A stretch of DNA of 38,594 nucleotides from Neobacillus novalis NBRC 102450 (GTDB lineage: Bacteria > Bacillota > Bacilli > Bacillales > Cytobacillaceae), in NCBI RefSeq assembly GCF_001591805.1, contig NZ_BCVP01000044.1, positions 1 through 38,594 on the forward strand, written 5' to 3'. Positions 8,188 through 14,924 of the stretch are shown in pieces; the stretch's first letter is position 1, and the number at the start of each line of letters is the position of its first letter. The notes beneath the pieces were generated by a model. The model was given only the letters and a program-made list of their open reading frames with translations. It had not been told where the DNA came from and made no database searches. The translations under genes and the position numbers were made by a program.

Positions 8188-9651
8188 ATGTCATTATCTA
8201 AATTAACAGATGAGGAGAAATATTTACTGCTGCAGTTTTCCTACATAGATATACCAAGCTCGATATCAATTGATCCGGAAATCCATACTGATATCCAATC
8301 TTTACTTCCTAGGATGCTTGAAGCAAAGGGGGATTTAAAAGATAATGAGTCCTTTCAAGCAATTTTGAAATATGTTAACGATCCAAAAGGCAGCAACCTG
8401 GCAAATATTCAATTAACAGGTTACCAAAACAACAACCCATCATGGAAAGAGGTTTTCCATGGAAAGTTTACTTCCGGGTTTGTTGGCTATGCTTTGAAGG
8501 ATGATGAAGGGAATGCTACCGCATTATTCAGAGGCAGTGAAAATCCGTTTAATCCGCTGAATTTCACGACAGACTGGAGCTCCAATATTGAAGCAGGTAT
8601 CGGCCAGGAAATCCAGCAACAAAAAGAAGCGGCTAAATTTTATGAAGATTTTATTCTAGGAGCCAAGGGTGATACCTTTGTCATTGGTCACTCCAAAGGC
8701 GGAAATTTAGCCAATTATGTGTTAGTTAATTATTTCAATAAAGATGAAAAACTCAAATCCTATGTTGTCAATGGCGCTCCGCTTAACTGGTGGATTCTCT
8801 CAAAGGAACAGAAGGAAATTTTAAAAAGCGAGCGGAATATGTTTATCGTTCATGAAGACGATGCGGTTTCACAGCTAGGGCATGTATCCTATGTCAACAA
8901 GACGGTAAAAACAAAGAATAAGATGGGGAAATTGGCTTTGCTCTCGGCAGTTCTTGCCTACGGTGTTCTTGCCCTCGATGCCCATGACTTGAAGGCAGTT
9001 GAGTTTGATGAAAACGGAAACTTCATTGGGGCATCTGACGGGGCATCCAACGGCCGGATGGGCGGAAATTTTGTTTTTTCCGGAATTATGCTTCCGTTAT
9101 CCTTTGAAGCACTTACCGATAAAGCGATTGCTTCGGTCAAACATGCTGTGTTCCAAATGATGATTATTACTTTGGTAAAAGCGGCAGATATGAAGCAGAA
9201 ACTTGATGAGAAACTGCTGCAAATCAAAATTGAGTGCCTTCGCTATATTTTTACTGTTATGAAGGTTTCGCAGAAATTAAAGCAGGAATTAAGCCAGTTT
9301 TTCGACCGATTCATCGATAAAGCAAAATCGTTTGCTTCACTGCTATGGGGTACACTTACCGGCGGTCACGGTTTTGCAGTAGAGCCAATTCTAAAAGTCG
9401 ATCTTTCGAGGCTCGCTTACTATTCTTCAAGATTGCAAGCATTAAAGCGAAGAACGGAGCACATGAACAGCATGATTGATAGTTTGTATCGTGATGCCGA
9501 CCTGTTGGATTTGGGGCATGTGTTAAAGGCAGATATGCTCACGACCTTTCATTTCAAACTCAATGATAATATCCAGTATCTTAACAGGACAATGGAATTA
9601 TTGGAAAAAGGCGAGGCGGCATTACTGAGAAAAGCAGAAGCAATTCGCTAG
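8188..9651 (+). CDS. Lipase-like (Mbeg1/DUF2974 type) protein with helical C-terminus; candidate type VII effector
   Basis: A 487-residue protein with two parts. The N-terminal part (about 1-270) is an alpha/beta hydrolase of the DUF2974/Mbeg1-like type: FRGSENP strand-loop, then the nucleophile elbow GHSKGG with Ser169, an acid candidate at Asp224/Asp225 (HEDDAV) and His266 (DAHDLKAV) as the base candidate. The C-terminal part (about 320-487) is almost all helix, ending in a long pair of helices resembling an LXG/WXG100 hairpin. No signal peptide is present. This order, lipase first and LXG-like domain last, matches TslA of S. aureus, a type VII-secreted lipase with reverse domain arrangement. 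The helical gene downstream and the lipoprotein gene upstream fit helper and immunity roles. Export and lipase activity are inferred. Confidence 0.72.
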   Translation: MSLSKLTDEEKYLLLQFSYIDIPSSISIDPEIHTDIQSLLPRMLEAKGDLKDNESFQAILKYVNDPKGSNLANIQLTGYQNNNPSWKEVFHGKFTSGFVGYALKDDEGNATALFRGSENPFNPLNFTTDWSSNIEAGIGQEIQQQKEAAKFYEDFILGAKGDTFVIGHSKGGNLANYVLVNYFNKDEKLKSYVVNGAPLNWWILSKEQKEILKSERNMFIVHEDDAVSQLGHVSYVNKTVKTKNKMGKLALLSAVLAYGVLALDAHDLKAVEFDENGNFIGASDGASNGRMGGNFVFSGIMLPLSFEALTDKAIASVKHAVFQMMIITLVKAADMKQKLDEKLLQIKIECLRYIFTVMKVSQKLKQELSQFFDRFIDKAKSFASLLWGTLTGGHGFAVEPILKVDLSRLAYYSSRLQALKRRTEHMNSMIDSLYRDADLLDLGHVLKADMLTTFHFKLNDNIQYLNRTMELLEKGEAALLRKAEAIR

Positions 9652-9670
9652 TTTTAAGGGGTGTGTTTCT

Positions 9671-9862
9671 ATGGATGCAAAGGTGAAAAATAAGATTGAT
9701 AGCATTATTGCCGAACTTAATGTGCTTGCCCGGGAGCTTGATGATATCTCGCAAGGTATTAACCGGGAATTCAAGGGGATAGGTGCCGTTAATTGTGCTT
9801 CAAGCCTGCAAAGCGCGGCAGGGAAGTACCGGGCGGTTATTCATGAATTGAGAAAAATGTAA
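9671..9862 (+). CDS. Small helical protein, candidate effector helper (Lap/TlaA-like)
   Basis: A 63-residue protein that reads as a helical hairpin: helix about 1-30, a short turn around FKGIGAVN, helix about 40-62. It follows the lipase gene by 19 bases with its own GGGGTG site. Short WXG100-like helical proteins are encoded beside LXG effectors (Lap proteins) and beside TslA (TlaA proteins), where they pack on the targeting domain. Size, fold prediction and position fit that role. There is no WXG motif. The following 86 bases before the first WXG100 gene hold only that gene's ribosome binding site. Confidence 0.6.
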   Translation: MDAKVKNKIDSIIAELNVLARELDDISQGINREFKGIGAVNCASSLQSAAGKYRAVIHELRKM

Positions 9863-9948
9863 GAAAAAGGGGCAGTATCGATTCTTTGAGAATTGTCCAG
9901 CGCATGCAGTCTAAGGGGCATACCTAAATTTGAAAGGGGGTGAATGTA

Positions 9949-10251
9949 ATGGCACGATCAATTATGGTGGATCCGGCGAAGCTTGAAAAGGCCGCAACGG
10001 GCATTGATCAGCAGGCCGCTGATTATGAAAGGCTCTATAAACAGATGTTTACGGAAGTTGAGGCAATGGGTGCTGCTTGGCAAGGGGCAGATAATCTTGC
10101 TTACGTGACCCAGATCAAAGGCTTTACCGATGATTTCATGAAAATGAAGGCGAAAATGGATGAGTTCTCTCATTTCCTGAAGACATCAGCAAAAACGTAT
10201 CGCGACACGCAAAATGAGGTTATTAGCGGTGCAAAACGATTATCGAACTAA
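9949..10251 (+). CDS. WXG100 protein 1 (ESAT-6-like)
   Basis: A 100-residue WXG100-family substrate or component of type VII secretion. It is a helical hairpin with the W-x-G turn at Trp44-Gln45-Gly46 (AAWQGADN). The C-terminus has no clear Y-x-x-x-D/E signal (the nearest tyrosine gives YRDTQ). I chose the ATG at 9949 because the in-frame GTG at 9940 lies inside the AAAGGGGGTG ribosome binding site. Its neighbour 50 bases downstream is a second WXG100 protein that does carry the signal, so the two probably form a heterodimer in the manner of EsxA/EsxB. Confidence 0.92.
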   Translation: MARSIMVDPAKLEKAATGIDQQAADYERLYKQMFTEVEAMGAAWQGADNLAYVTQIKGFTDDFMKMKAKMDEFSHFLKTSAKTYRDTQNEVISGAKRLSN

Positions 10252-10300
10252 TTTTTTTTTGCAACTAATGGGTGTTTTTTAAAACAAGGGGGTGGAGCTA

Positions 10301-10603
10301 ATGACGATTGAGGGAGTAAAAATTTCACTTGGTGAGGTTAGTAAAACAGCCAACCAAATCAGAAATTTAAACAACAACTTGTATGTTAGATTACAAGATA
10401 TTAAGAAAGAAATGAATGCGCTGAGCCAGACATGGAATAGTGATGCTTCCAATACGATTCGTGCCAATTTCAACGCATTTTCGGCACGGTTTGATAACTA
10501 TCGTGACGTGGTGGAAAGTTACTCGAAATTCTTGGATGTGACAGTCACCAATTACGATGCGACAGAAGCGGCGATTAACAACAACGCCAGTCAATTTAAG
10601 TAA
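10301..10603 (+). CDS. WXG100 protein 2 with YxxxE export signal
   Basis: A 100-residue helical hairpin of the WXG100 family. The turn reads TWNSDAS, with Trp45 conserved and Gly replaced by Ser47. Near the C-terminus Y85-D-A-T-E89 matches the Y-x-x-x-D/E type VII export signal, which normally sits on one partner of a pair. ATG 10301 was chosen over GTG 10292 because the latter lies inside the AAGGGGGTGG ribosome binding site. It pairs by position and size with the WXG100 gene upstream. A very stable hairpin follows the stop codon and may protect this part of the transcript. Confidence 0.9.
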   Translation: MTIEGVKISLGEVSKTANQIRNLNNNLYVRLQDIKKEMNALSQTWNSDASNTIRANFNAFSARFDNYRDVVESYSKFLDVTVTNYDATEAAINNNASQFK

Positions 10604-10614
10604 TCGGTAAATCC

Positions 10615-10655
10615 ATGGAAGGGCAAAGGCTGCTATGAGCAAGCTGCCCTTCCAT
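10615..10655 (+). terminator. Strong intercistronic hairpin after the WXG100 pair
   Basis: ATGGAAGGGCA (10615-10625) pairs perfectly with TGCCCTTCCAT (10645-10655), and the interior adds GCT/AGC pairs around an ATG loop. No T-run follows. It lies between the WXG100 pair and the FHA gene, where it could act as a partial terminator or as a 3' stabiliser that lets the WXG100 genes be expressed above the downstream genes. Confidence 0.6.
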
Positions 10656-10690
10656 GCTAATAGGAATCCAACAAAAGGGGTCGGACAACC

Positions 10691-12022
10691 TTGATCAAAC
10701 AAATGAATTTAAATGTGGAGAATTGCCGTGAATATTTATTTTTTAAGGTGGACGGCGATGTAGGAGTGGCCACGAATGAAATTGGCTTGCTGGAAAATAG
10801 CCAAGTCTTTGGTTTGCTGTCGATGGTTGTCATCGAAAAAGAGAAGGATGTTTATTTTAGGTATGATTTGTCTGCATGGGAAAATATCAGACCGCTATTT
10901 TTTAAAGGATTCTCCAAGGAACGGTTACACAAGTTTCTAATAGATATAGTAGAAACCCTTCTTCATTCAAAAAAAATCGGTCTGCAGCTGGGTAATATTG
11001 TCGCGGATAAAAGATATATCTATATCGACCCATTATCAGGAAGACCGTTATTTTTCTATATGCCGATTAAAAATAACCAATATGAAACCGGCACCGTAAA
11101 GGATTTTTTAATAAGTTTACTTTGGATGGCACCATATGACGAGAAGGACGATTTGTCTTTCTTTATGAAAATTCATAATTACCTTGTACAGGCTGAGGAG
11201 ATTGATTTGCTGGACTTTAAAGAAACGCTAGAGGTGCTTGCGAGTGTTCCTGACGAGTCTGACCAGCCGCAAGATGGAAATAGGGAACCTCTGGGAAAAA
11301 AACCAACTGGTGGTTCCACCGGAAAAAGCTCCCCTTCAAGGCAGGCAAAAAAGCAGCCCGCCGGTAAAAAGGCTAGTTTCTATAGTCCAGGCAAAGGTGA
11401 AGTTCTTCTTGAAGATCAAAATGAGGGTCTAGTCTCACATAATCGGAGTGTGACGCACGACAAGCAAACAGGCCAAAAGCTTGAAATTGAGGAAGAAATT
11501 CAATACAAACGGGTAACCAGAACGGAGCTCGGTGAAACGCGAGCCGCTGGGGAAGTGGCGGCTGCGTTGGCTGCGACTCAAATTAATGTCGTTCACCAAA
11601 ATGGACAGGGAATTTTCGTTGAAATTGAACATCAGGATGAAGGAACAACCGTTTTAGGTGTGGCCGACGAAGAATCTCGCGTTTTAGCTGTGGCCGATGA
11701 AGGCACGACTACACTGGGAATCGATGCTCCCCAGCCGTTCTTATTAACTGTCGCGAATCGCGAGAAAATCGGGATTATCAAGGATGTATTTAAGCTTGGC
11801 CGTGATGCTAAGAATGTCGACTATATTTCGAATAATAAAGCGGTCGGCCGTGTCCATGCCCACATCCTAACGGAGGATGGCGAGTACTTTTTGAAGGACA
11901 ACCGCTCGACAAACGGTAGCTTTGTCAACGATATCAAGCTCGCCCGGAATGAAAAGGTGAAAATCAAGCATGACGACCGCATCACGCTTGCCAACGAAGA
12001 GTTTATTTTTAAGGTATTTTAA
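10691..12022 (+). CDS. DUF6382-FHA protein
   Basis: A 443-residue cytoplasmic protein. Residues 1-185 resemble DUF6382, a domain often joined to FHA; the segment IGLQLGNIVADKRYIYID recalls the catalytic-loop to DFG stretch of a kinase fold without its catalytic residues, hinting at a pseudokinase-like fold as in the N-terminus of EssB/YukC. A basic, Gly/Ser/Pro-rich linker follows (about 190-240). Residues 316-345 are three 10-residue repeats (described separately). The C-terminal FHA domain (about 345-443) has the phosphopeptide-binding residues GR at 370-371, GRVHA, and STNGS at 406-410. No membrane helix is present. The start is TTG, 10 bases after AAGGGG. With the kinase and phosphatase downstream it forms a complete phospho-threonine signalling set. 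Confidence 0.85.
   Translation: MIKQMNLNVENCREYLFFKVDGDVGVATNEIGLLENSQVFGLLSMVVIEKEKDVYFRYDLSAWENIRPLFFKGFSKERLHKFLIDIVETLLHSKKIGLQLGNIVADKRYIYIDPLSGRPLFFYMPIKNNQYETGTVKDFLISLLWMAPYDEKDDLSFFMKIHNYLVQAEEIDLLDFKETLEVLASVPDESDQPQDGNREPLGKKPTGGSTGKSSPSRQAKKQPAGKKASFYSPGKGEVLLEDQNEGLVSHNRSVTHDKQTGQKLEIEEEIQYKRVTRTELGETRAAGEVAAALAATQINVVHQNGQGIFVEIEHQDEGTTVLGVADEESRVLAVADEGTTTLGIDAPQPFLLTVANREKIGIIKDVFKLGRDAKNVDYISNNKAVGRVHAHILTEDGEYFLKDNRSTNGSFVNDIKLARNEKVKIKHDDRITLANEEFIFKVF
11636..11725 (+). repeat. Three 10-residue repeats carrying T-T-x-L sites
   Basis: Residues 316-345 of the DUF6382-FHA protein read DEGTTVLGVA, DEESRVLAVA and DEGTTTLGID, an exact 10-residue period directly before the FHA domain. 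Acidic residues followed by Thr-Thr and a hydrophobic pair resemble the ETTSVF phosphorylation site in front of the FHA domain of GarA/OdhI, which the kinase modifies and the same FHA domain then binds. The middle copy has Ser-Arg in place of Thr-Thr. Confidence 0.7.
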
Positions 12023-12025
12023 GAT

Positions 12026-12166
12026 TCGCCGATAGAACTGCGAAAATAAGATTCGCTGATAGAACTGCGAAAATCGCCGATAGAATACGTAAAATCGCTG
12101 ATTGAACTGGAAAATTCGCTGATAGACCTCAGTAATTCGCCGATTGAACTCAATAATTCGCTTAAG
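12026..12166 (+). repeat. Tandem 21-bp repeat, about 6.5 copies, between the FHA and PP2C genes
   Basis: Units begin TCGCYGATWGAAC and end in a variable A-rich part. Copies start at 12026, 12053, 12074, 12095, 12116, 12137 and, partial, 12158. Copies 2 to 6 are exactly 21 bp; copy 1 has a 6-bp insertion. Stops occur in reading frames through the unit, so it is not coding. It fills the whole gap between two operon genes and ends at the ribosome binding site of the phosphatase. Its function is unknown. Confidence 0.85.
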
Positions 12167-12181
12167 AAAGGCGGTGAATGC

Positions 12182-12970
12182 ATGTCATTTCAAATTGCTT
12201 ATCATACAGACGCTGGAATTAAAAAGAAAACGAATCAAGATGCCTTGCTAATTAAAACAGCAAAATCGCCTAAAGGAAGAATCGGTCTGTTTGCCGTTTG
12301 CGATGGTATGGGCGGACTAAGCCAAGGTGAATTGGCGAGTGCCACCGTCATCAAGGGGGTGTCGGACTGGTTTGAATCGGAGCTTCCCAAGTTACTCTTG
12401 TCAGACATCGAGCAAATTGAAACGGATATCCAGCAGCAATTAGCGGAAAATGTAAAGGCGCTGAATCGAAAAATTTTAGCGTACGGGGATGAGAAGAAGA
12501 TTAAGCTGGGAACGACGATCACAGCGTTACTGATCGTTGATTCCAAGTATTTTCTTTTACACGTTGGCGACAGCAGAGCCTACCGTATTCGAGACGACCT
12601 TTTTCAATTAACAAACGATCAAACGCTAGTGGCCCGGGAGCTTGAACGCGGCAATATTACCGAAGAGCAAGCGAAAATCGATCCGCGCCGCAATGTCCTG
12701 CTGCAATGTGTCGGTGCCTCACCGGAGCTTGGGCCTGTCATATCACAAGGTGAAGTAAAAGAAGGTGATCTGTTCATGCTCTGCACGGATGGCTTTTACC
12801 ATGAAGTCAGCGAGGATGAGATATTCACCAGTCTCAGACCGGACCGTTTTTCAAAAGAGAAGCAAATGAAGGAAACGCTTGTCAGGCTGGTCGACCTGGT
12901 AAAGAAACGCATGGAAAGAGATAATATTTCCGTATTAATAACGAAAGTAACTGCGGGTGAAGTATCTTGA
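12182..12970 (+). CDS. PP2C-family Ser/Thr protein phosphatase
   Basis: A 262-residue cytoplasmic phosphatase of the PPM/PP2C family, like PrpC/Stp. Metal-binding aspartates are visible in the family positions: Asp20 (TNQDA), Asp41 in VCDGMGG, Asp203 (CTDGFY) and Asp247 in DNIS. The HVGDSRAYRI strand and LTNDQTLV helix are also typical. It would remove phosphate from the targets of the kinase that follows. The start has a good AAAGGCGGTG site right after the 21-bp repeat tract. Its TGA overlaps the TTG start of the kinase, so the two opposing enzymes are translationally coupled. Confidence 0.95.
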   Translation: MSFQIAYHTDAGIKKKTNQDALLIKTAKSPKGRIGLFAVCDGMGGLSQGELASATVIKGVSDWFESELPKLLLSDIEQIETDIQQQLAENVKALNRKILAYGDEKKIKLGTTITALLIVDSKYFLLHVGDSRAYRIRDDLFQLTNDQTLVARELERGNITEEQAKIDPRRNVLLQCVGASPELGPVISQGEVKEGDLFMLCTDGFYHEVSEDEIFTSLRPDRFSKEKQMKETLVRLVDLVKKRMERDNISVLITKVTAGEVS

Positions 12971-14922
12971 TTAAAATCGGCACCATTATTGATGAACGTT
13001 ATGAAATTTTAAAAGAAATCGGCCGCGGCGGTATGAGTATTGTTTATCTTGCGATGGATAACAGGCTCAAGAAATCGCTGGTCATAAAGGATATCCGCAA
13101 ACGCGCCAATAAGAATGACGAATTACTTGTCAACAGTCTTGTCGTTGAGGCGAATATGCTAAAAAGATTGGACCACGGCGCCTTGCCGCGCATTTATGAT
13201 GTTATTGACCGCCAAGGCGAAATTTACGTGGTGATGGATTATATTGAAGGTGAATCGCTGAAAGAGAAGCTGCATCGAGAGAAAACGGCTTCCGCTGATG
13301 AGGTCATCGATTGGGCGAAACAGTTAAGTGATGTCCTCAGCTACTTACATACGAGAAAACCAAATCCGATCATTTATCGCGATATGAAGCCCGATAATAT
13401 CATGCTGACCCCAGAGGGGAAAATCAAGCTGATCGACTTTGGGATTGCCAGAGAGTTTAAAACAGAAAATACGACTGATACCACGAACCTTGGCACAAAA
13501 GGGTATGCCGCTCCCGAGCAGATATCTGGTGCGCAGACCGATGCGAGAACCGATATTTATAGTTTAGGTGTGACCCTCTACCATTTAGTGACAGGAAAAA
13601 CCATAAATGATCCGCCCTATGAATTAAAGCCGATTCGAACGTGGAATTCTTCCCTGCCGGAGGGGCTTGAACATATTATTTCTAAATGTACCCAGGCTGA
13701 GCCAGGGAATCGTTATCAAAGCTGTGAAGAGTTAACCTATGATCTAGTGAATATCAACAAATTAACACAGGGCTATAAACGGAAGCTTTTTAAAAAAATG
13801 GCTGTCTTCCTGATTCCGGCCGTTCTGTTCCTCGGATTTTCGACGACCTCTGTCATGGGCTATAAAGGGATGAAGAATGAACAGCTCCAGGATTATATGA
13901 GTTTAATTTATGACGCAAACGGCTATCTCCAAAACGGCCGCGATTCGGATGCGATTAAAATTCTTGAAAATGCCATTAAGCTAGATAAGAGCAAGGCCAT
14001 GGCCTATAACAATTTACTAGATATTTATATTCGTAGAGGGGAAGCAGAAAAAGGGCTTTCGAATATTGAACGATATATCGATGAAGGCTATGGCAATGTT
14101 GACAGAAATAACGAGGTTCTTTTCAAAGTAGGGATGACGTATTTCGATGTCGAAAAGGATTATTTCCGTGCCCAGGAATTTTTTAACAAGGTGGAGGTAA
14201 AGGCCAAGCCGGAGGTCGAGTACTACAGGTCTTTAGCTACAACGATGGGGAGTTTAAATATTGACTATAAAAAGTTTGCCAATGACTTGGACGATTTTGA
14301 AAAATTCACCGATAAAGCGCGCATTGATGCTAAAAAAATTGCCAACTACAATTCGTTAGCGAATATTTACTTATCGTATAAAGCACAAATTCCGAATGCG
14401 AACACAAGGGCGATTCAATTGATCGACAGGGCCAACAATGTGTTATCGAACGTGGATAATGATTTCCTGGCTGACAAATATGCCCGTGATTTTGAACTGA
14501 AATTAGCACAGGCCTATTACAGCAAAGGCATTAATTCGGAGGATAAAACGGAAGCCACTGCCGACTTTGAGGAAGCAATCCGCCATTACACCAATCTCCT
14601 TAAGGCTCGTGATGATATAAATCAAGAGGAGTACATGATTAAAATCGGGACGATTTATCAGGAAATGCGCCAGTTTGAGCAGGCGATTGAACAATTTGAG
14701 CTTACAATCAAGCAGTTTCCCGCGAGTCTTAATGCTCATATTAAACTAGGAAACTTGCTGCTTGATATCGAGCAGCTGAAAAAAGAGGCACGAAGGAATT
14801 ATGAGCACGCCTTAAAGGTATACGAGCAGTCAGCGAAATTAAAGGATGCTGTCAAGGATGAGGGCTTCTTAAAGCTGAGAAAAAGGTATATGAATTTGAA
14901 TCTGGTAGGGCAGGGGGGATAA
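12967..14922 (+). CDS. Ser/Thr protein kinase with membrane helix and extracytoplasmic TPR-like domain
   Basis: A 651-residue membrane kinase. The Hanks-type domain (about 10-268) has the Gly-rich loop IGRGGMSIV, Lys41 (VIKDI), catalytic loop YRDMKPDN with Asp139, DFG at 157-159 and the activation segment GTKGYAAPEQ. The first residue of HRD is Tyr137, a substitution seen in some active kinases; all catalytic residues are present. One membrane helix is at about 277-298. The remaining 350 residues are helical with TPR-like units (for example ILENAIKLDKSKAMAYNNL and FEQAIEQFELTIKQFP) and should lie outside the membrane. PASTA domains are absent, unlike PrkC. The cytoplasmic kinase fold, single TM and helical exterior match the layout of EssB/YukC, which however is a pseudokinase. 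It overlaps the phosphatase gene by 4 bases. Confidence 0.93.
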   Translation: MIKIGTIIDERYEILKEIGRGGMSIVYLAMDNRLKKSLVIKDIRKRANKNDELLVNSLVVEANMLKRLDHGALPRIYDVIDRQGEIYVVMDYIEGESLKEKLHREKTASADEVIDWAKQLSDVLSYLHTRKPNPIIYRDMKPDNIMLTPEGKIKLIDFGIAREFKTENTTDTTNLGTKGYAAPEQISGAQTDARTDIYSLGVTLYHLVTGKTINDPPYELKPIRTWNSSLPEGLEHIISKCTQAEPGNRYQSCEELTYDLVNINKLTQGYKRKLFKKMAVFLIPAVLFLGFSTTSVMGYKGMKNEQLQDYMSLIYDANGYLQNGRDSDAIKILENAIKLDKSKAMAYNNLLDIYIRRGEAEKGLSNIERYIDEGYGNVDRNNEVLFKVGMTYFDVEKDYFRAQEFFNKVEVKAKPEVEYYRSLATTMGSLNIDYKKFANDLDDFEKFTDKARIDAKKIANYNSLANIYLSYKAQIPNANTRAIQLIDRANNVLSNVDNDFLADKYARDFELKLAQAYYSKGINSEDKTEATADFEEAIRHYTNLLKARDDINQEEYMIKIGTIYQEMRQFEQAIEQFELTIKQFPASLNAHIKLGNLLLDIEQLKKEARRNYEHALKVYEQSAKLKDAVKDEGFLKLRKRYMNLNLVGQGG

Positions 14923-14924
14923 AG

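Noticed and set aside
10691..12022. True EssB/YukC orthologue
   Set aside because: The N-terminus may be pseudokinase-like, but there is no membrane helix and the C-terminus is an FHA domain.
12026..12166. CRISPR array
   Set aside because: Units are contiguous at 21 bp, with no spacers of 30 or more bases between conserved repeats and no cas genes nearby.
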